DNA of 64,000 bases, taken from assembly GCF_019649055.1 (NCBI RefSeq), contig NW_026570258.1, forward strand, positions 186,001 to 250,000, given 5' to 3'. The position numbers and the translations under genes are program-made. Shown one piece after another: positions 52,421-64,000 of the stretch (position 1 is its first letter; every line of letters starts with the position of its first letter). This stretch comes from Paramacrobiotus metropolitanus. Taxonomy: Eukaryota > Tardigrada > Eutardigrada > Parachela > Macrobiotidae. The notes under the pieces are model-generated. The model was not told where the DNA came from and ran no database searches. It was given only the letters and a program-made list of their open reading frames with translations.

Positions 52421-52875
52421 AGCCATTGTCATCTCCAGTTTGTTATCGCAATCTATATGGTGGCACGCCGGCCGTATGAACTGTTTTTATCTGCGCTTAA
52501 GAAGACAAATAAAAATTTTATTAGTTCTCCAGCAGCGCGTTTTTTAAAGCCTGTACGTAAGTTCAGCTGCTTCTGAGCTAGGTCTGGCATCAGCCACTGC
52601 ATCCGTAAACTGTATAGCAAGGAAAATTTTATAACGTTTTGACAATCATAACACATTGACACTGTTCTGCGTTCGAAATTTTGCGAACTCATTAGCAGCT
52701 TTTGTTGCAAATTGCAGAAAATCACCTGTTACGAAACGCCAAAAAAATTAGCAACAATGCAAAGATATTAAGGTTAGGCCAACTAAACCATTGCTCATTA
52801 CAATTTTTTAGTACTTCCATTTTAGGATGGCTGCTGTACCCAATGGAAGAAATGCCCCTGCGGATCGAAATGTGG

Positions 52876-55800
52876 CTACTTTTCCTTGAAGGTGCGCATG
52901 GTTCCTCCAACAGGCCGGTTATTTTCCGCTAAACAATTCGAGAGATAATCGTTCCGACGCACTGCCATTCGGTGAATGAAAAAAAACTGCCTGGTTTTAG
53001 TCATCGCATTTAACTGCTTCTTGTACTTGGCCAACCAAGAAAACGTCTGCTCGGCAGCCATGGTATTTCGTTCAGTGAGAGTAGGATGGCTCGCTGAGTA
53101 CTTATTGGGATGGTATTTTTCTTTACATTTAGGATCCTTGTGGTTCTGAATGTGCAACCCATCCACGATTTTGGATACACGACTCCACAGTTGATCGAAG
53201 GGCTCGGGGAAAGGCAAAGGCTCACCTGCAGCTTTCAGTCGGTTAAGTTGACAGATGTTATCATAACATACAAAGATGTTTCCCCACTCTTCCGGCGCAA
53301 CTTTTTGCAGCAACTCATAGAGTGCGCTGACAATAAAAAGGTACACCTGCCCAAGACTTTCAGCTCTGGAAAAAAACGCATGTCATTCGCAATACTTCGC
53401 CTTGCCCATTATTTCAATCAGTACCGCTTTAGGGATCAATATATTAATCACTTTACCGAATTGAGAGCCTTTGTGGCGGGCGGCTACATGAACAACACGG
53501 CTGACTGAAATGCAGTCTATGCATTACCATTCAGTCTATGCAGCCTACGCAGCTTATCAGTGTGCAATCTATGCAGTAAGACCAGCACTGCATCTATGCA
53601 GTAAAAGTGATTAATATATTGATCCCTAAAGCGGTACTGATTAAAATAATGGGCAAAGCGAAGTACTGCTTTCGTATCATACAGCAATTATTTGTCCCCT
53701 GCAATTTAGTAATTGCTATCAGAACGCTAGCACAAACAGTAGTAGAAAAGCAAAAAAAAAACATAAAGCTTTTCTTCGTTGTATCATATTCTTCTTCATT
53801 CTGTCCCAGCATTTCTTCAAATGAAACAACGGTAGATTTGATTTCGGTAAATGACTATTCTTCGTTTCGCGAGAATGGGCAGGTAATTCTAGTTGCTGTG
53901 TTGTGGTAATGCGCAACCGTGCAAACTGCTGTTATTTGCGGATGGAATGCAGTCATTGTACTAATGCCGAGCCAGTGCAAAGACGCCGTTGCATTGCGAT
54001 TTTGTCTGTAAACTTCCGTGAAATTCAGGACGATAATTTGCAGTAATAGGAATATTTGCAAAGCGTGTGATGAGTTCATTTTTCTAGAATGTGTTTGCGC
54101 GTGCGCGCTCGGATTAATGTTTCAAAAAGGCAACGCTTTTTCAGACGAACTTCCAGTTAGTTGGTCGGTGACTTTTATTTACCGTCGGGATGTCCATTAA
54201 ACTAATTGTCCGTCGCCTGGCAAGATGACCTTTCGGCGATATGTTTGCGGCTAAATGTTCTGCGACAAATCGTAATTGGCGAAATGTCGTGGTGCCCTCG
54301 TTCAACACAGTGTGCCAACAGGATCATGAGCTAGTGTACCTGTAGATGGGAGCAAAGCTGAAAATATGTCCCGTTGGTCCAACAAGAAACAGATAACCGC
54401 GACTGTACAAATGCCCGCGCTGATTCTCTCCTTTGTCTTTTCTGCAACCGAGCTTGGGGTCAAACTTTCGACAGGCAATGTCTCCAGGCTCAGCATCTAC
54501 TTCCCCGCTTAGAATCGAGTCGATGTCGATTCTTGCTTTAGTCTGCAGAGCCCTGGAAACCCCTGCAACAATCGAAGACTGGCGGCACCAACCTTACAAA
54601 GTATATATAGACTTGAATATCTTTCTTGACTTAAGCGACAACTGTGCGTTGAGCAATCACATTTTACAGATCCAAAAGCGAACAAGACGTAGCAAAAATA
54701 AATGCACAGCACCACTTGAAGTGCTCTGTACGAGGATATAACCAATCGATAGTGGATTCGTTATTTTACGACAGGCTGACGAAAGTGCCTATCTACGGCA
54801 GACGTATCTACAGCATCAGCATACTAACATCCACGATTGATTATTAGTTTACTGTCACCAGTGGATAGCACAATCGACAACGAATACTGTATATGCAGTC
54901 TGCACAGAATAGCCACAAGTACAGCTATCCACGAATGGCCACGATTAATGAATGGCCACTATCCACTATCAATGAAAAATTCCGCCTAAATACCCATTTG
55001 TATCTAGAAAATAACCTCAGCAGTTATTTACCTGCCATATGAATAGTGATTCGATCGGTTTCCGTTCCGCTTTCTTTATCAAAGATACGGTGTTTCAGAC
55101 AAAACAGGGACCTGCCACATGGCGAATGCGTGCAAACTCGAGGAAAGTTAATCAAAGAAATTCCTTCAACGAAATTCTGAAAAAGCCAAATCATGAATTC
55201 GAGGTCATGAATATTTAATAATCATCAGAGACACGGCGACTTTAATGTAAACATTGATGAGGTTAAGTCAGTTGCATATATTAGCTGACCACTTGTACGT
55301 TCTAGTCTGGCGGTAGATAGTTATTCATAAATCACGAAAAACAATGACAGTTCGTGTAAACGCTTACATACAACGATGGGGCTGGAAACTATTTTATAAT
55401 GCTGATATAGTTTAGCAGCAACACTATGATCGGTAAATAGACCTAATAAGGAAGATCTACTGAATGGTATAACACACCCAGCGGCTACTTACCCGCACTT
55501 CTGCTATACAATGCCGGAACACGATTTTCCAAAGTCCGTCCATAATAAACAGTCTTCCACACCCTTTGGCTACGCACTCGCCAGAACAGCGGTGTTCGTA
55601 TGTGCTTGCGAAGATCTCGTCCATACGCTTGTCCAAATATTGCAAAACACTTCTCTGCTCTTCAAACTGGAAGGTGATCTTCTGCTCTCTGATGTCGCAT
55701 TCAATCTCGTGTCGCAGGAAAATAACCGCCACGGTTTTTCGCGAGAACACTGAGACGAAACAAGACACACTCAACGCTTTTAAACTGGCCTGAAACTGTC

Positions 55801-58510
55801 TTGTATTAATTGAGACACTTATGACTCACATTTATTCCAACCATATGTGTACTTCATAGTTTCCGCGATTCCGTCGTAAGTTGCGTGATTAAAAAATCTA
55901 AATAATAAGTACTGTACAATTAGCAAAGCTGGAGACAACGTAGCCGAAGCATACATGTTATTCACGATTTCTTGGGCAAATTTCCTGCAGACGTAAATGT
56001 CCTGAGAGACATCAGTGAACGGCTGCTCCACATCGTAAAAGGAATATGTAGAAGTCTGTCGGTTCGACCATGTGCATGGAGAGTAGCGGGACTCACAACC
56101 CCGGCATCTCAGAGTAACAGCCAACCCCTGAATAACCTTTCCAGCGCCGCAAAATATTGTAACCTAATAAATAATCAAATTTTTCTCCATAATCAGCTGA
56201 AATATACAATTGATGAATTCTGCAATATCGGTTTTTAAATAACAGACAATCATATCTGTAATTTTAATTTACCGTTGAAATTTATGAAGCAAAAGGTAAA
56301 GAATCTAGAAAACTCGGCATCTTTGATGCAAAAATAATGTAAATTAGACGCTATAAAGTAGGTTTTTTTGGGAAGAAAACGCAAAATGCCCCGTGGACTA
56401 CTGTGCTAGATGAATGAATACCCGAACTGCTACTGTACTAGGAAGGTTCACTCGCTTTTGGCGGGCACTGCATGACCAAAGGCTCCAAAGCGTAGCATGA
56501 TTCTAATTATGGCAGATAATACACATCAGGTTGTTGGCAGTATAAGTCCATTATATGATGTTTACAGTTATCGATGCAGAACTATTAGCACTACTTTATC
56601 TTTTGCAGAGCTGCCGCAGATTAATAATTTGATGAAAAGTAATTTTAGCGAAAACAGGCAATTAGTAAAAAATGCGGCAGTTTACAATAGCCGTCTCGTA
56701 CACGGACGACGGAACAGCCATTGCTATAATTCTGACCATTGGTATTGCTACTGCCGCATTTTAACAAGTAACCGCTGCGTTAACTTACCCACGAAATGCG
56801 CTATTTACATACTATCTTCTACCACATAGCAAAGCGCCCATAACTTCCATACCTTAGTTGGATTACGGTGCCATGCCAAAACTCTTGGCATTCCTTTATT
56901 AGGTCCCTTTTTCCACGCACAACCTTTTAAACAAGGGGTTACTGGGGGACACAGCACTTCGAGCGGAGCAACGAAAGGATCGCCTGTTAGAAAATCGGGC
57001 GAGTAAGATCCGAAATCTTTTAAAAACATCTCTCCTAATGTCGTCGACATCCCCATCATTTCGGATAAAATCTGGAAAAATAAGTCAATCCCTAGTTCAC
57101 ACGCTCAACACGGTAGTACGTAAATTTTCTGATTTTAGTTTTGCTTCATTACAATCTGATTACCGATATATTGCTAATTCACAGAACCTCCTTAATCGAC
57201 AAACTGCTTACCGACGAACACAATGCTTTTCAACTACTGTATTTGCTGCCCGACTATTCACAGAAATGCGACTAGTGTATGTTGCTGCCCCACGCTTTAC
57301 AGAATACATTTTACTGATAGACAGTTTCACCTTTAGTTAATTATTTTTTGTGCTTTTTTCATGACTTGACGCAGTAAATCCGCTACCGACTGCTGTGCAA
57401 CTGGTTGTACACTTAAACCTTTTGGGAGTACCCTACCGGTCTGTACTCGTGTTTATAATCAGAATCCACTAACGTCCGACCGCCAAATGAAAAACTGTAA
57501 ATTTGTAGATTTACTAACTCCTCGCATAAAAATTAATAATTCACCATCAACATGTTCTCCAGCAATGATGCCCTGCTGACAGCAGATTAAGTGTTAGAGT
57601 GATTACATTGCAATGCCAAGCGGACCGGCTTCACCGCGGTCGATGGTAGTGTACAGACGAGATGAAGGAGTGCGTAACAACGATGCATCATGCGTCTGCT
57701 AGGAGCAGTCGTAGCATCCTAGACACGACACGCAGTGTTTTCCGGTGCCGTCGTTTGCAATAAAAAAAATCACGATAAAGCAATAAAAATCGAACAAACA
57801 TGGTTTTAATAGCGAGCGAAAAATATCTTGGCGTGGCTGAACGAACTATCTAGAGCGGCTGAGTGATGATTACGTACAGAGAACTAAATGAGAATTTGAC
57901 GAATTCTATACCTTTGGCCTTGGTGCTGACGGCAGCCCCAGAAAATCTTTCATATAAAAAAACTTTTACTTTTCATGTATTTGCAGAAACAGTAACCATC
58001 GCATAGCCTAATTAATGAGGCATGTCCACATTGAAGCTAGAAATAGCGAAATAACAATTTCACTAACCTAATGCATCTTCATTATTTGTAACTATTTAAT
58101 CAAACTGGAGCACCAGACACAAAAACAATTTCAAATTTTAAAGCTGGCACAACAAGATTTCCTTCTAATAATAGTAGCAAGCGACTCACCTTCAACCGTC
58201 GGAAGTACGGTAAAGTTACTGGTACTGCGGCGGAACAAATCTTGAGCCGCTCAACATTTTTGAGGCCGTACTTTTCAACCATAAAAGAAGATGCCTCACG
58301 AGAGTTCGTTTCAAGCTTTATTCTTTTGGCCATTTCGTTGAAAAACTTGCAAGTGGAAATAACAAATTTGCGTTTACTACCTACGACCAAAGAAATCTGC
58401 GAAAGAGAAGCAAGATCAGAACGAAGATGATCAGACAAAAGCCGTAGAGCGCGAAAGATGAAATAAGCCGACAACCTTTGTGATGCCGCCGCTGTACCGA
58501 TGCCGCGCAC
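52876..58510 (-). CDS. KDZ (Kyakuja-Dileera-Zisupton) family transposase gene, 6 exons
   Basis: Exons: 58510-58190, 57071-56826, 56127-55830, 55749-55493, 54542-54340, 53365-52876. All junctions are GT-AG and phases agree (0,0,1,0,2), giving 604 residues. The exon 2 and 3 cysteine cluster (CPPVTPCLKGC, CRGCESRYSPC) matches the CxC-type zinc modules of KDZ proteins. GCGRLFIMDGLWKIVFRHC carries the first catalytic Asp, and GENQRGHLYSRGYLFLVGPT matches the next KDZ block. VCYDNICQLN has the second Asp and DGLHIQNHKDPKC the following His/Cys block. AAEQTFSWLAKYKKQLNAM has the Glu. The start exon is the least certain. No breaks seen, so it could encode an active transposase or a domesticated gene. 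It is head-to-head with the NTPase gene. Confidence 0.85.
53389..53668. repeat. MITE with about 66-bp inverted arms in intron 5 of the KDZ gene
   Basis: 53389-53454 and 53602-53668 are near-perfect inverted copies, both reading ATCAGTACCGCTTTAGGGAT and ATATATTAATCACTTT. The centre holds repeated TCAGTCTATGCA-type words. Sits between exons 5 and 6. Confidence 0.85.
54210..54300. repeat. Degenerate GGCGAAATGTC array in intron 5 of the KDZ gene
   Basis: About five loose units of the form GGC(G)A(A)ATGT(C), similar to those at 34687-34900. Confidence 0.5.
54746..54980. repeat. Probable MITE in intron 4 of the KDZ gene
   Basis: Short inverted ends GATAGTGGAT (left) and ATCCACTATC (right) about 230 bases apart, with additional internal TATCCAC/GTGGATA words. 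Weak but consistent with a small non-autonomous element. Confidence 0.4.
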
Positions 58511-58801
58511 GGCAGCGCATTCGGCATGCTAACACGGGTAAACCGGGTAGGCCATAAGCAAGACCATCATTTTAATGACGTGTTGCTGGTGATTGGGACG
58601 TTTGCGGACCGTCCTAATAATTTCTAAAAAAGACGTGCTGCTCACTGCATTGTTACGTAAAATAAAATTTTCGTTTTTATTTGATCGAACTACTTCTTTC
58701 TCTGATCGGCACAGCTTATATCTGCCCAAAGATGGATTTATCGGTAAACTATACGCTTTTCCCCCTTTTACTCAATTAGCCAACATCTTTATTGGTTACA
58801 G

Positions 58802-61800
58802 ACGACCGGCTGTTACACGTTTGATGTGGACAAGGCGAAGACCTTCAAAGTGGCAACACCGAGAGAGCAGGATGACGGCCGCAGGGAAGTTCTAAGCTGC
58901 GCAATTGAAATCCAAGCGATTATCTGTGGTGATGAAAGTGATACGGACGCCGGATACCTTGTAGACGTGGATTGCGATCAATTTGGAAAATAGTGAGTTT
59001 ACTATAATAGCACACTAAATGTCGCAAGTCACAGATGCGCTGTCTTTCCTCGATATTAGTCACAAATTTTTATTCCAACTGCAGCAGTAACATCGAAGGC
59101 TGCCCAGACTTTAAAACAAACTTCCACTGCTGACGCGCGCAGTATGGGAACAAGGCTATCTAAAAAACATTCACTGCACAGCTGATACGGCGGTTTTATA
59201 AAACTAAAACATTATTGGGTTTCGCTTCGTAAAAAATTGCAGTACTGCTAGTGGTAATGTAGTTGTAAACCCCTACCCAGCATCGCTAAATGAAGCACAC
59301 ATTTTATGAACTAAGGTCTAGCATAATATTAAAACCGCTTTTCAAACACTGTGCTGTTTATTAGGTCTTATATAACGTTATTATCAAATCTGTGGCACGC
59401 ACCACAATAAGGGCAACCCTGAAGTTGTCGCAAGACGCGCCGTAGTTATTAGGCCGTAAATATCCTTCCTATTAAACTCATAATTAGACAATTTTTAAAA
59501 ATGCTGTGGTGAATACTACCAAAGAGTTGCATACATGTTCTGAGCTGTCGCACGCAAGCTGTGCAACTACATCCTGTAGACCCGGGAACTACACCAACAA
59601 AACGCGTTCAGATTTGATGAAGCAGGATGCGTTCTTGTTTCGGAAATAATGGCCTGTCCCGAAATTTATCGCGTAAAAAATAGCACCCCTAAAAATGGTG
59701 CTGGGGAGAGGCGGCTCACGTACAGCGACAAGTCTTCCAAAGTATTTCAACACTTTGCGCCGTGGTGCAGTGGTGCTGCCTACGCGGGTCTATCGACGTA
59801 GCAGGGATTCGATTCCCCCATCGGTGCACTTTTCAGTCGTTTCTTGGTTTTCTTCGATTTGCGCCCTGCTTAGTGTGCCATCTCCGCAAAACAAGCGCAC
59901 CTGCACCAGGGCGTTAGAGTTCGAAGTATTTGCCGCCAGGTGCCAGAAATTAGGTATTTACGGTATGCGTTCATACGATTGGTCGTAAAGACTCGTAATA
60001 ATCATTTGCTGATTTGCATGACGCTGGGCTTGAAAAGAAAATATGTACAAAGTGTGAAGATGAAAGTTTCAGGTAAAAATACCTGGGAACTTTAAACCAG
60101 AAAGAACGGGCTGAGGTTGCATTCTCGAGCAGCTATTTATAGAGTTTTCCAAACGCTCTTTTTGCATAACTGAAATTTTTTTGATAGTAAATCTTAAGAA
60201 TTTTCCGCTTTAGTGATTTATTTTCAGTTACTTTACTTTTATCGGAATGTACCATCGGGTACATCCACTTGGCAGTATGGGCACTCATAAACTGTAGCAG
60301 AAAGGTCATCGGAAGACCGCTATAGCGTTCCGATTTTCAAGCAGCAAACAGCTGGCGTAATTTACGAATGGCGAAGTACCAATGTGGCAAGAAGCGAGAC
60401 TGTTGGAGTGCGATTTGCTCTTGATAGCTCATGGGCGCTGAGGCATTCTTTGAGTTACACTTTCGTTCGTGTTTTTTCTATCTAGATGGTGACGAGATAC
60501 TAACCAGTTCCGTTACGTATTTTAGCAAAGGATTTCTCTCCATAACCGCTTGGAACTCAGCAGAAAGTCTGAAGACGGCTTTGAAGAAAGGCTGCAAATG
60601 CAAAGGCTTGCCTGCGATATTCTGCAAAATGAGCCAAAATGACCTTCAAGAATACGGCAAATTTCTGACAAGCGATTATATTCAGTAAGTAGCTGTCTTT
60701 AAAAAACTTTTTAGGCGTATTATATGAAACACAAAAGATATGTAATCGTTAAATCTTCACTGCACACTTCTGTTCTAAACCAACATCGTGTTGAAATGAA
60801 GCGTTAATAGCGTTGATGACCCGATATTACAGAAATACGTTTTTTCTTTAGGAAAGCCAAAGAACGCGGTGACCCTTTTGTACGAAAAAGAGTAATCCGC
60901 CATGGCCGGCAAGCGGACGGGGATACTGTGGTTTTCGGCCCGGAAACTGCATTTCGTAAAACTGAAGTGGGCGACTTCCAACGCGTCGACCTTTCCGCAA
61001 CGGAATTCGTTTGGGTTCCTGGATCGCTGCCTGAGCTGTCTGTCCCTAAAACTTTACCGCCTGATTATGACGCTCTGTCGTTCCTGTCATCTTTACTGCC
61101 AGAGAAAACAATGCTTGGGCTCTGCATGGCACTAGGTAAGACCCAAAAGAAGCGAAGAGCAACATAATTCTCATGTAATTGAATTTATTTGGATGTAATT
61201 TTTTCAAATTAAAATTTCCTTGGAGAAATTGTCGGTGAGCCATCAAATGACGGAGAACTGATTTTTGCTGTGCCGCACAAATGGAAAATACACTGGTTTT
61301 ATTTTTTAAATTTTTCTACGAATTTTTTTAAAACTGAAGATGTAGCAAAATTAACTTTGACAAATACGTTCCCTTTGGCAACTTGACGCAAGTTCAGTCC
61401 AACTGATCTTTCTCTACATCTGCTCGGCATGCCATTCTACGATGTAATACACAATGAAAATGCAGCGCGTTACAAAAAGCATTTAATGCGCTTTGCCAAA
61501 GTATAGTGCGCGTTGCGCCCTGTGCAGTACTTGCTATCGACATCGCAAAGCAACGGTGGCAAGTTTAACCTCTCCTGTGAAAGGACGAAGGTGCTATTAA
61601 ACCTACCCGCACCCATGAAGATACAGATACAGCACCTTAACGTTATAAAGCCAGTATACTGCATTGTGCATACTGTAGTGCAATCAGGGGCGCTTATGCT
61701 TGTACGGTACTTCACGTTCTACTTAGAGCATTTATGCTCTCACTGAAAATCAATGGTTTTGCACTGTTGGAAAAATTATGACTTAGCGAAAAATGGATTT

Positions 61801-63779
61801 ACATGGCGCTTTTTGTGCCAGCTGATCTTTAATTTGTACGTTTTTGAGAGTTTACAAAACGTAGCTGCGGCTTTGCCTCCACGTTTCTTGCCATCCACGG
61901 CCGGTTTGAGTAAAGAATTCGTTTATTTCTTTGATAAAAGGGTGAACACGTTAAGCTGTCGCATGCCGATGTAATATTGTACTACATAATTCACGCACCA
62001 GTATTACGTCTGCCAACGCATAGCAGTTGACGCAGGCGAAAGGTTTTCGTCAGTTTTAAAAATCGCTATTCCGTACTCTTAATCATGCATTTTCAGGGGG
62101 CGCTTATGCTGGTTTTCATTACGACGTTACCATTGCAAATTTCAAGCGAATGCCGGTACTGTTCTTGTATGGAGACACAAACTGCGGAAAATCGTTTGTT
62201 GCCAGTATGGTGTTGGAAATGTTTGCGCAAGGCGCATCTCAACTGTGAGACTTTAAAAGTACTACCGTAGCGGCACTGAGAGACTTCATCACAACACAAA
62301 ACCTTCCGGTTGTGATACACGATCCAGTCAGCCCAGAAATTGTGAAGGCAGCAATCGAAGACACCTACGAGAAGAAAGCGTTAGCGAATAACACAGAACG
62401 GAAATATCCGCGGACTTCGGCAATTATTACGCTGAACTCTGATGCACTGGCAGACTTTCGCAACTTTGACGGGTGGGTTGTATCAGGTTTTACCTGTTTG
62501 TTATACAGTTAGAAGAAACGAGACAACTCCACAGCATCCGAGGCATATCGCGCGGGAGTCTTGTGTCTTTCTCGGAGCAAATTGCGGAACGCAGTGCCTC
62601 GTTACGGATTCAGGACAAGAGTTCGTTCAGCTTCCTGTCGCAGCATGCGGAGAAACTGTACGTATGCCGCGATACTGAGATTGCGGCAGTCGCGCGTTAC
62701 AGTGACTCAATCTTCCCCGAAGTTATTGAAATGTTGACGAAATACGGCATGGGTCAGTCAAAGCAGCGAATTGGTTTCAACATATCCTTGATTTATGGAT
62801 ACACTTGCACGGTAAGCGCTTACGGATTCCCCGACACACGCACACTAGCCCACACACGACTACCAATGACTTCGATCGTTTTCATTTCGGCCACCCTCAT
62901 TTCGGCCAAAGCATTCGGCCGTCATTCACTTCGGCCGCAGCACACATCGCCGACGTCCACTTCGGCTTGTGTACTCTTCGGCCGTCATTCTACAAGCGTA
63001 AGATCTTAACCTTGATGCAAAATCTCGATACAAGTCAGATGTACTGAATAAGAACCGCGTCAACCTTCAAGACAAAAAATACACATTCCAAACCGAGCTT
63101 AACTGAACAAAGTGCCTAGTGAAAACCGCTTATGCATATTTCAGCATGTACAAGCACAGTGTTGTCCACTATAAAACTGCATGATCGCTCGAAAAAAGTG
63201 AGGATCGCGCAAAGTTGACATCGAAAACTAAGTAATTCCAAAAAACTTGAAATATACATGCAAAACAACAGATGAAAACGAAAGAAATTTACGAAAAAGT
63301 GAGCTCCGACCGGAGTGAGCGTTGCCCGAAGTGAATCTGTGCGGCCGAAGTGTAACGCGCGAAAATGATCTGAGACAACAACACGCACGGTCATAGTCTT
63401 GACCTGCAACTGTTTTGTCCCGTACCTTGCGAAAAATTAACAGGTTCATACATTTGCGTATACAAGCCTATCAGCCAAACAATTCCATATCTGCTAGACA
63501 TTACAAGCAATATGTTCATGTTCCTTGAACGGCTTTGTGTAGGTACTGGACATTGTGGATGTCGAAATGTGTGTAAACAGGGGAGCTCTCCGTGATTTTG
63601 TCCTAAAGTTTATGTGCAAAGTAGCGGCTACCTGGCAGACGCAACCGCAAGCGAAAGCCAAGCACGCACTTCCTCAGACACCACTGTCACCAAAGTCTAA
63701 GGAGCAGAAAACTTTGTCAGCTCCCAGTGACCTTAACATGATTATCGAAAGAGCAATCCAAAAAGCGGAACCAGTTACG
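58802..63779 (+). CDS. P-loop NTPase gene (uncharacterised, DUF927/helicase-like), partial and interrupted
   Basis: Exons I can support: 58802-58992 (CYTFDVDKAKTFKVATP, LSCAIEIQAIICGDESDTDA), about 60470-60684 (SLKTALKKGCKCKGLPAIF), 60852-61135 (DTVVFGPETAF, EFVWVPGSL), 62097 to about 62470 (VLFLYGDTNCGKSFVASMV with Walker A GDTNCGKS; LPVVIHDPVSPEIVKAAIED; RTSAIITLNSDALADF), about 62505-62811 (LEETRQLHSIRGI, AVARYSDSIFPEVIEML), 63543-63779 (ALRDFVLKFMCKVAATW). Most visible junctions are GT-AG with matching phases. One more exon probably lies in 60.3-60.47 kb. The frame is interrupted at least once in the Walker A exon, so this copy may be dead. The gene continues past the right edge. The layout resembles uncharacterised ATPases repeated in many invertebrate genomes. 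ATP hydrolysis is inferred from Walker A, substrate unknown. Confidence 0.65.
59757..59828 (+). tRNA. tRNA-like sequence, degenerate, or SINE head
   Basis: 72 bases with a tRNA-type acceptor stem (GCGCCGT with TCGGTGC, six of seven pairs), an A box TGGTGCAGTGG, a B box GGATTCGATTCC, and an anticodon-type stem CTACG/CGTAG. The anticodon loop is 12 bases rather than 7, and the T stem is weak, so this is more likely a tRNA pseudogene or the promoter part of a tRNA-derived SINE than a working tRNA. Lies in an intron of the plus-strand NTPase gene. Confidence 0.4.
61136..62096 (+). other. Large intron of the NTPase gene
   Basis: AT-rich, no coding sequence of its own recognised. Near 61.69 kb it contains CAGGGGCGCTTATGCT, which almost repeats the start of the Walker A exon at 62.10 kb. 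Confidence 0.5.
62860..63000. repeat. Degenerate CATTTCGGCC repeat in an NTPase intron
   Basis: Seven or more loosely repeated CA(T)TTCGGCC words in 140 bases. A weaker inverted cluster (GGCCGAAGTG) occurs near 63.31-63.36 kb, so the two may bound a small element of about 0.5 kb. Confidence 0.5.
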
Positions 63780-64000
63780 GTAAGTATTTTCAAGGTATAG
63801 AATGCAGCCATGAAGAGTCTTATAACATGGGCAGAAGGTTTTCGGCCGACAAAGGGGTCGAGCCAATTTCCGTCAAGCATAACTTTTCTAAAAAATGCTG
63901 AAAACCAAGATTTACGTTTCCCTAGGTAAAAAGCAATGTCAAGGTTTATATGGGAAAGGCCAAAAGTGGGGATCAAGTTGCTTTCTTGGCGTTTAAACTT

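Noticed and set aside
59757-59828. Functional tRNA gene with an assigned amino acid
   Set aside because: The anticodon loop is 12 bases and the T stem is weak, so no anticodon can be read with confidence. Kept only as tRNA-like.

Overview
The window is eukaryotic and almost certainly from an invertebrate animal. Evidence: GT-AG spliceosomal introns in several multi-exon genes, a rhodopsin-type GPCR fragment, secreted two-domain lipocalin-like proteins, and a dense mix of animal-type mobile elements (Ty3-type LTR element, non-LTR-type reverse transcriptase, MULE, piggyBac-like, KDZ/Zisupton-like, foldback and MITE elements). A small ecdysozoan such as a tardigrade is possible, but nothing here proves a taxon. 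I see no bacterial operons, rRNA or CRISPR.

Region 1 (1 to about 25.1 kb, minus strand) is one giant Ty3/gypsy-type LTR element that runs off the left edge. Reading leftward it has a candidate LTR and leader, a Pro/Thr-rich frame, a coiled-coil frame, a Gag capsid region, a zinc-knuckle region, an aspartic protease, a linker, RT plus RNase H, and integrase with an AT-hook tail. After the integrase come about 11 kb of further same-strand open frames that no standard Ty3 element has. Many of these are built from repeated helical hairpins, and one carries two winged-helix-like folds. The element is treated as a fossil: it is young-looking and mostly open, with roughly a dozen reading-frame changes if it once had a single frame.

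Region 2 (25.2 to 46 kb) holds two tandem paralogous host genes on the minus strand (26.2-28.7 kb and 42.0-45.5 kb). Each has seven exons with identical phases and encodes a secreted protein of about 470 residues with two lipocalin-like domains. The 13 kb between them is a nest of mobile elements: an inverted-repeat MITE, a GPCR pseudogene, a MULE with about 60-bp terminal inverted repeats, duplicated cysteine-rich exons of an unrecognised secreted family, a reverse-transcriptase element bounded by about 93-bp inverted repeats, a piggyBac-like non-autonomous element and a foldback hairpin.

Region 3 (46 to 52.5 kb) is repeat-rich and gene-poor. It contains a TA-flanked palindromic MITE, a 2.4-kb minisatellite of about 26 copies of a 92-bp unit, another MITE, and a second, older copy of a foldback family whose first copy sits in intron 2 of the second lipocalin-like gene.

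Region 4 (52.5 to 64 kb) holds two head-to-head multi-exon genes. On the minus strand is a six-exon KDZ-family transposase gene whose splice phases all agree and whose D, D and E motifs are all present. On the plus strand is a P-loop NTPase gene (Walker A GDTNCGKS) that runs off the right edge and is interrupted in its reading frame. The pair may belong to one large DNA transposon or be separate genes.
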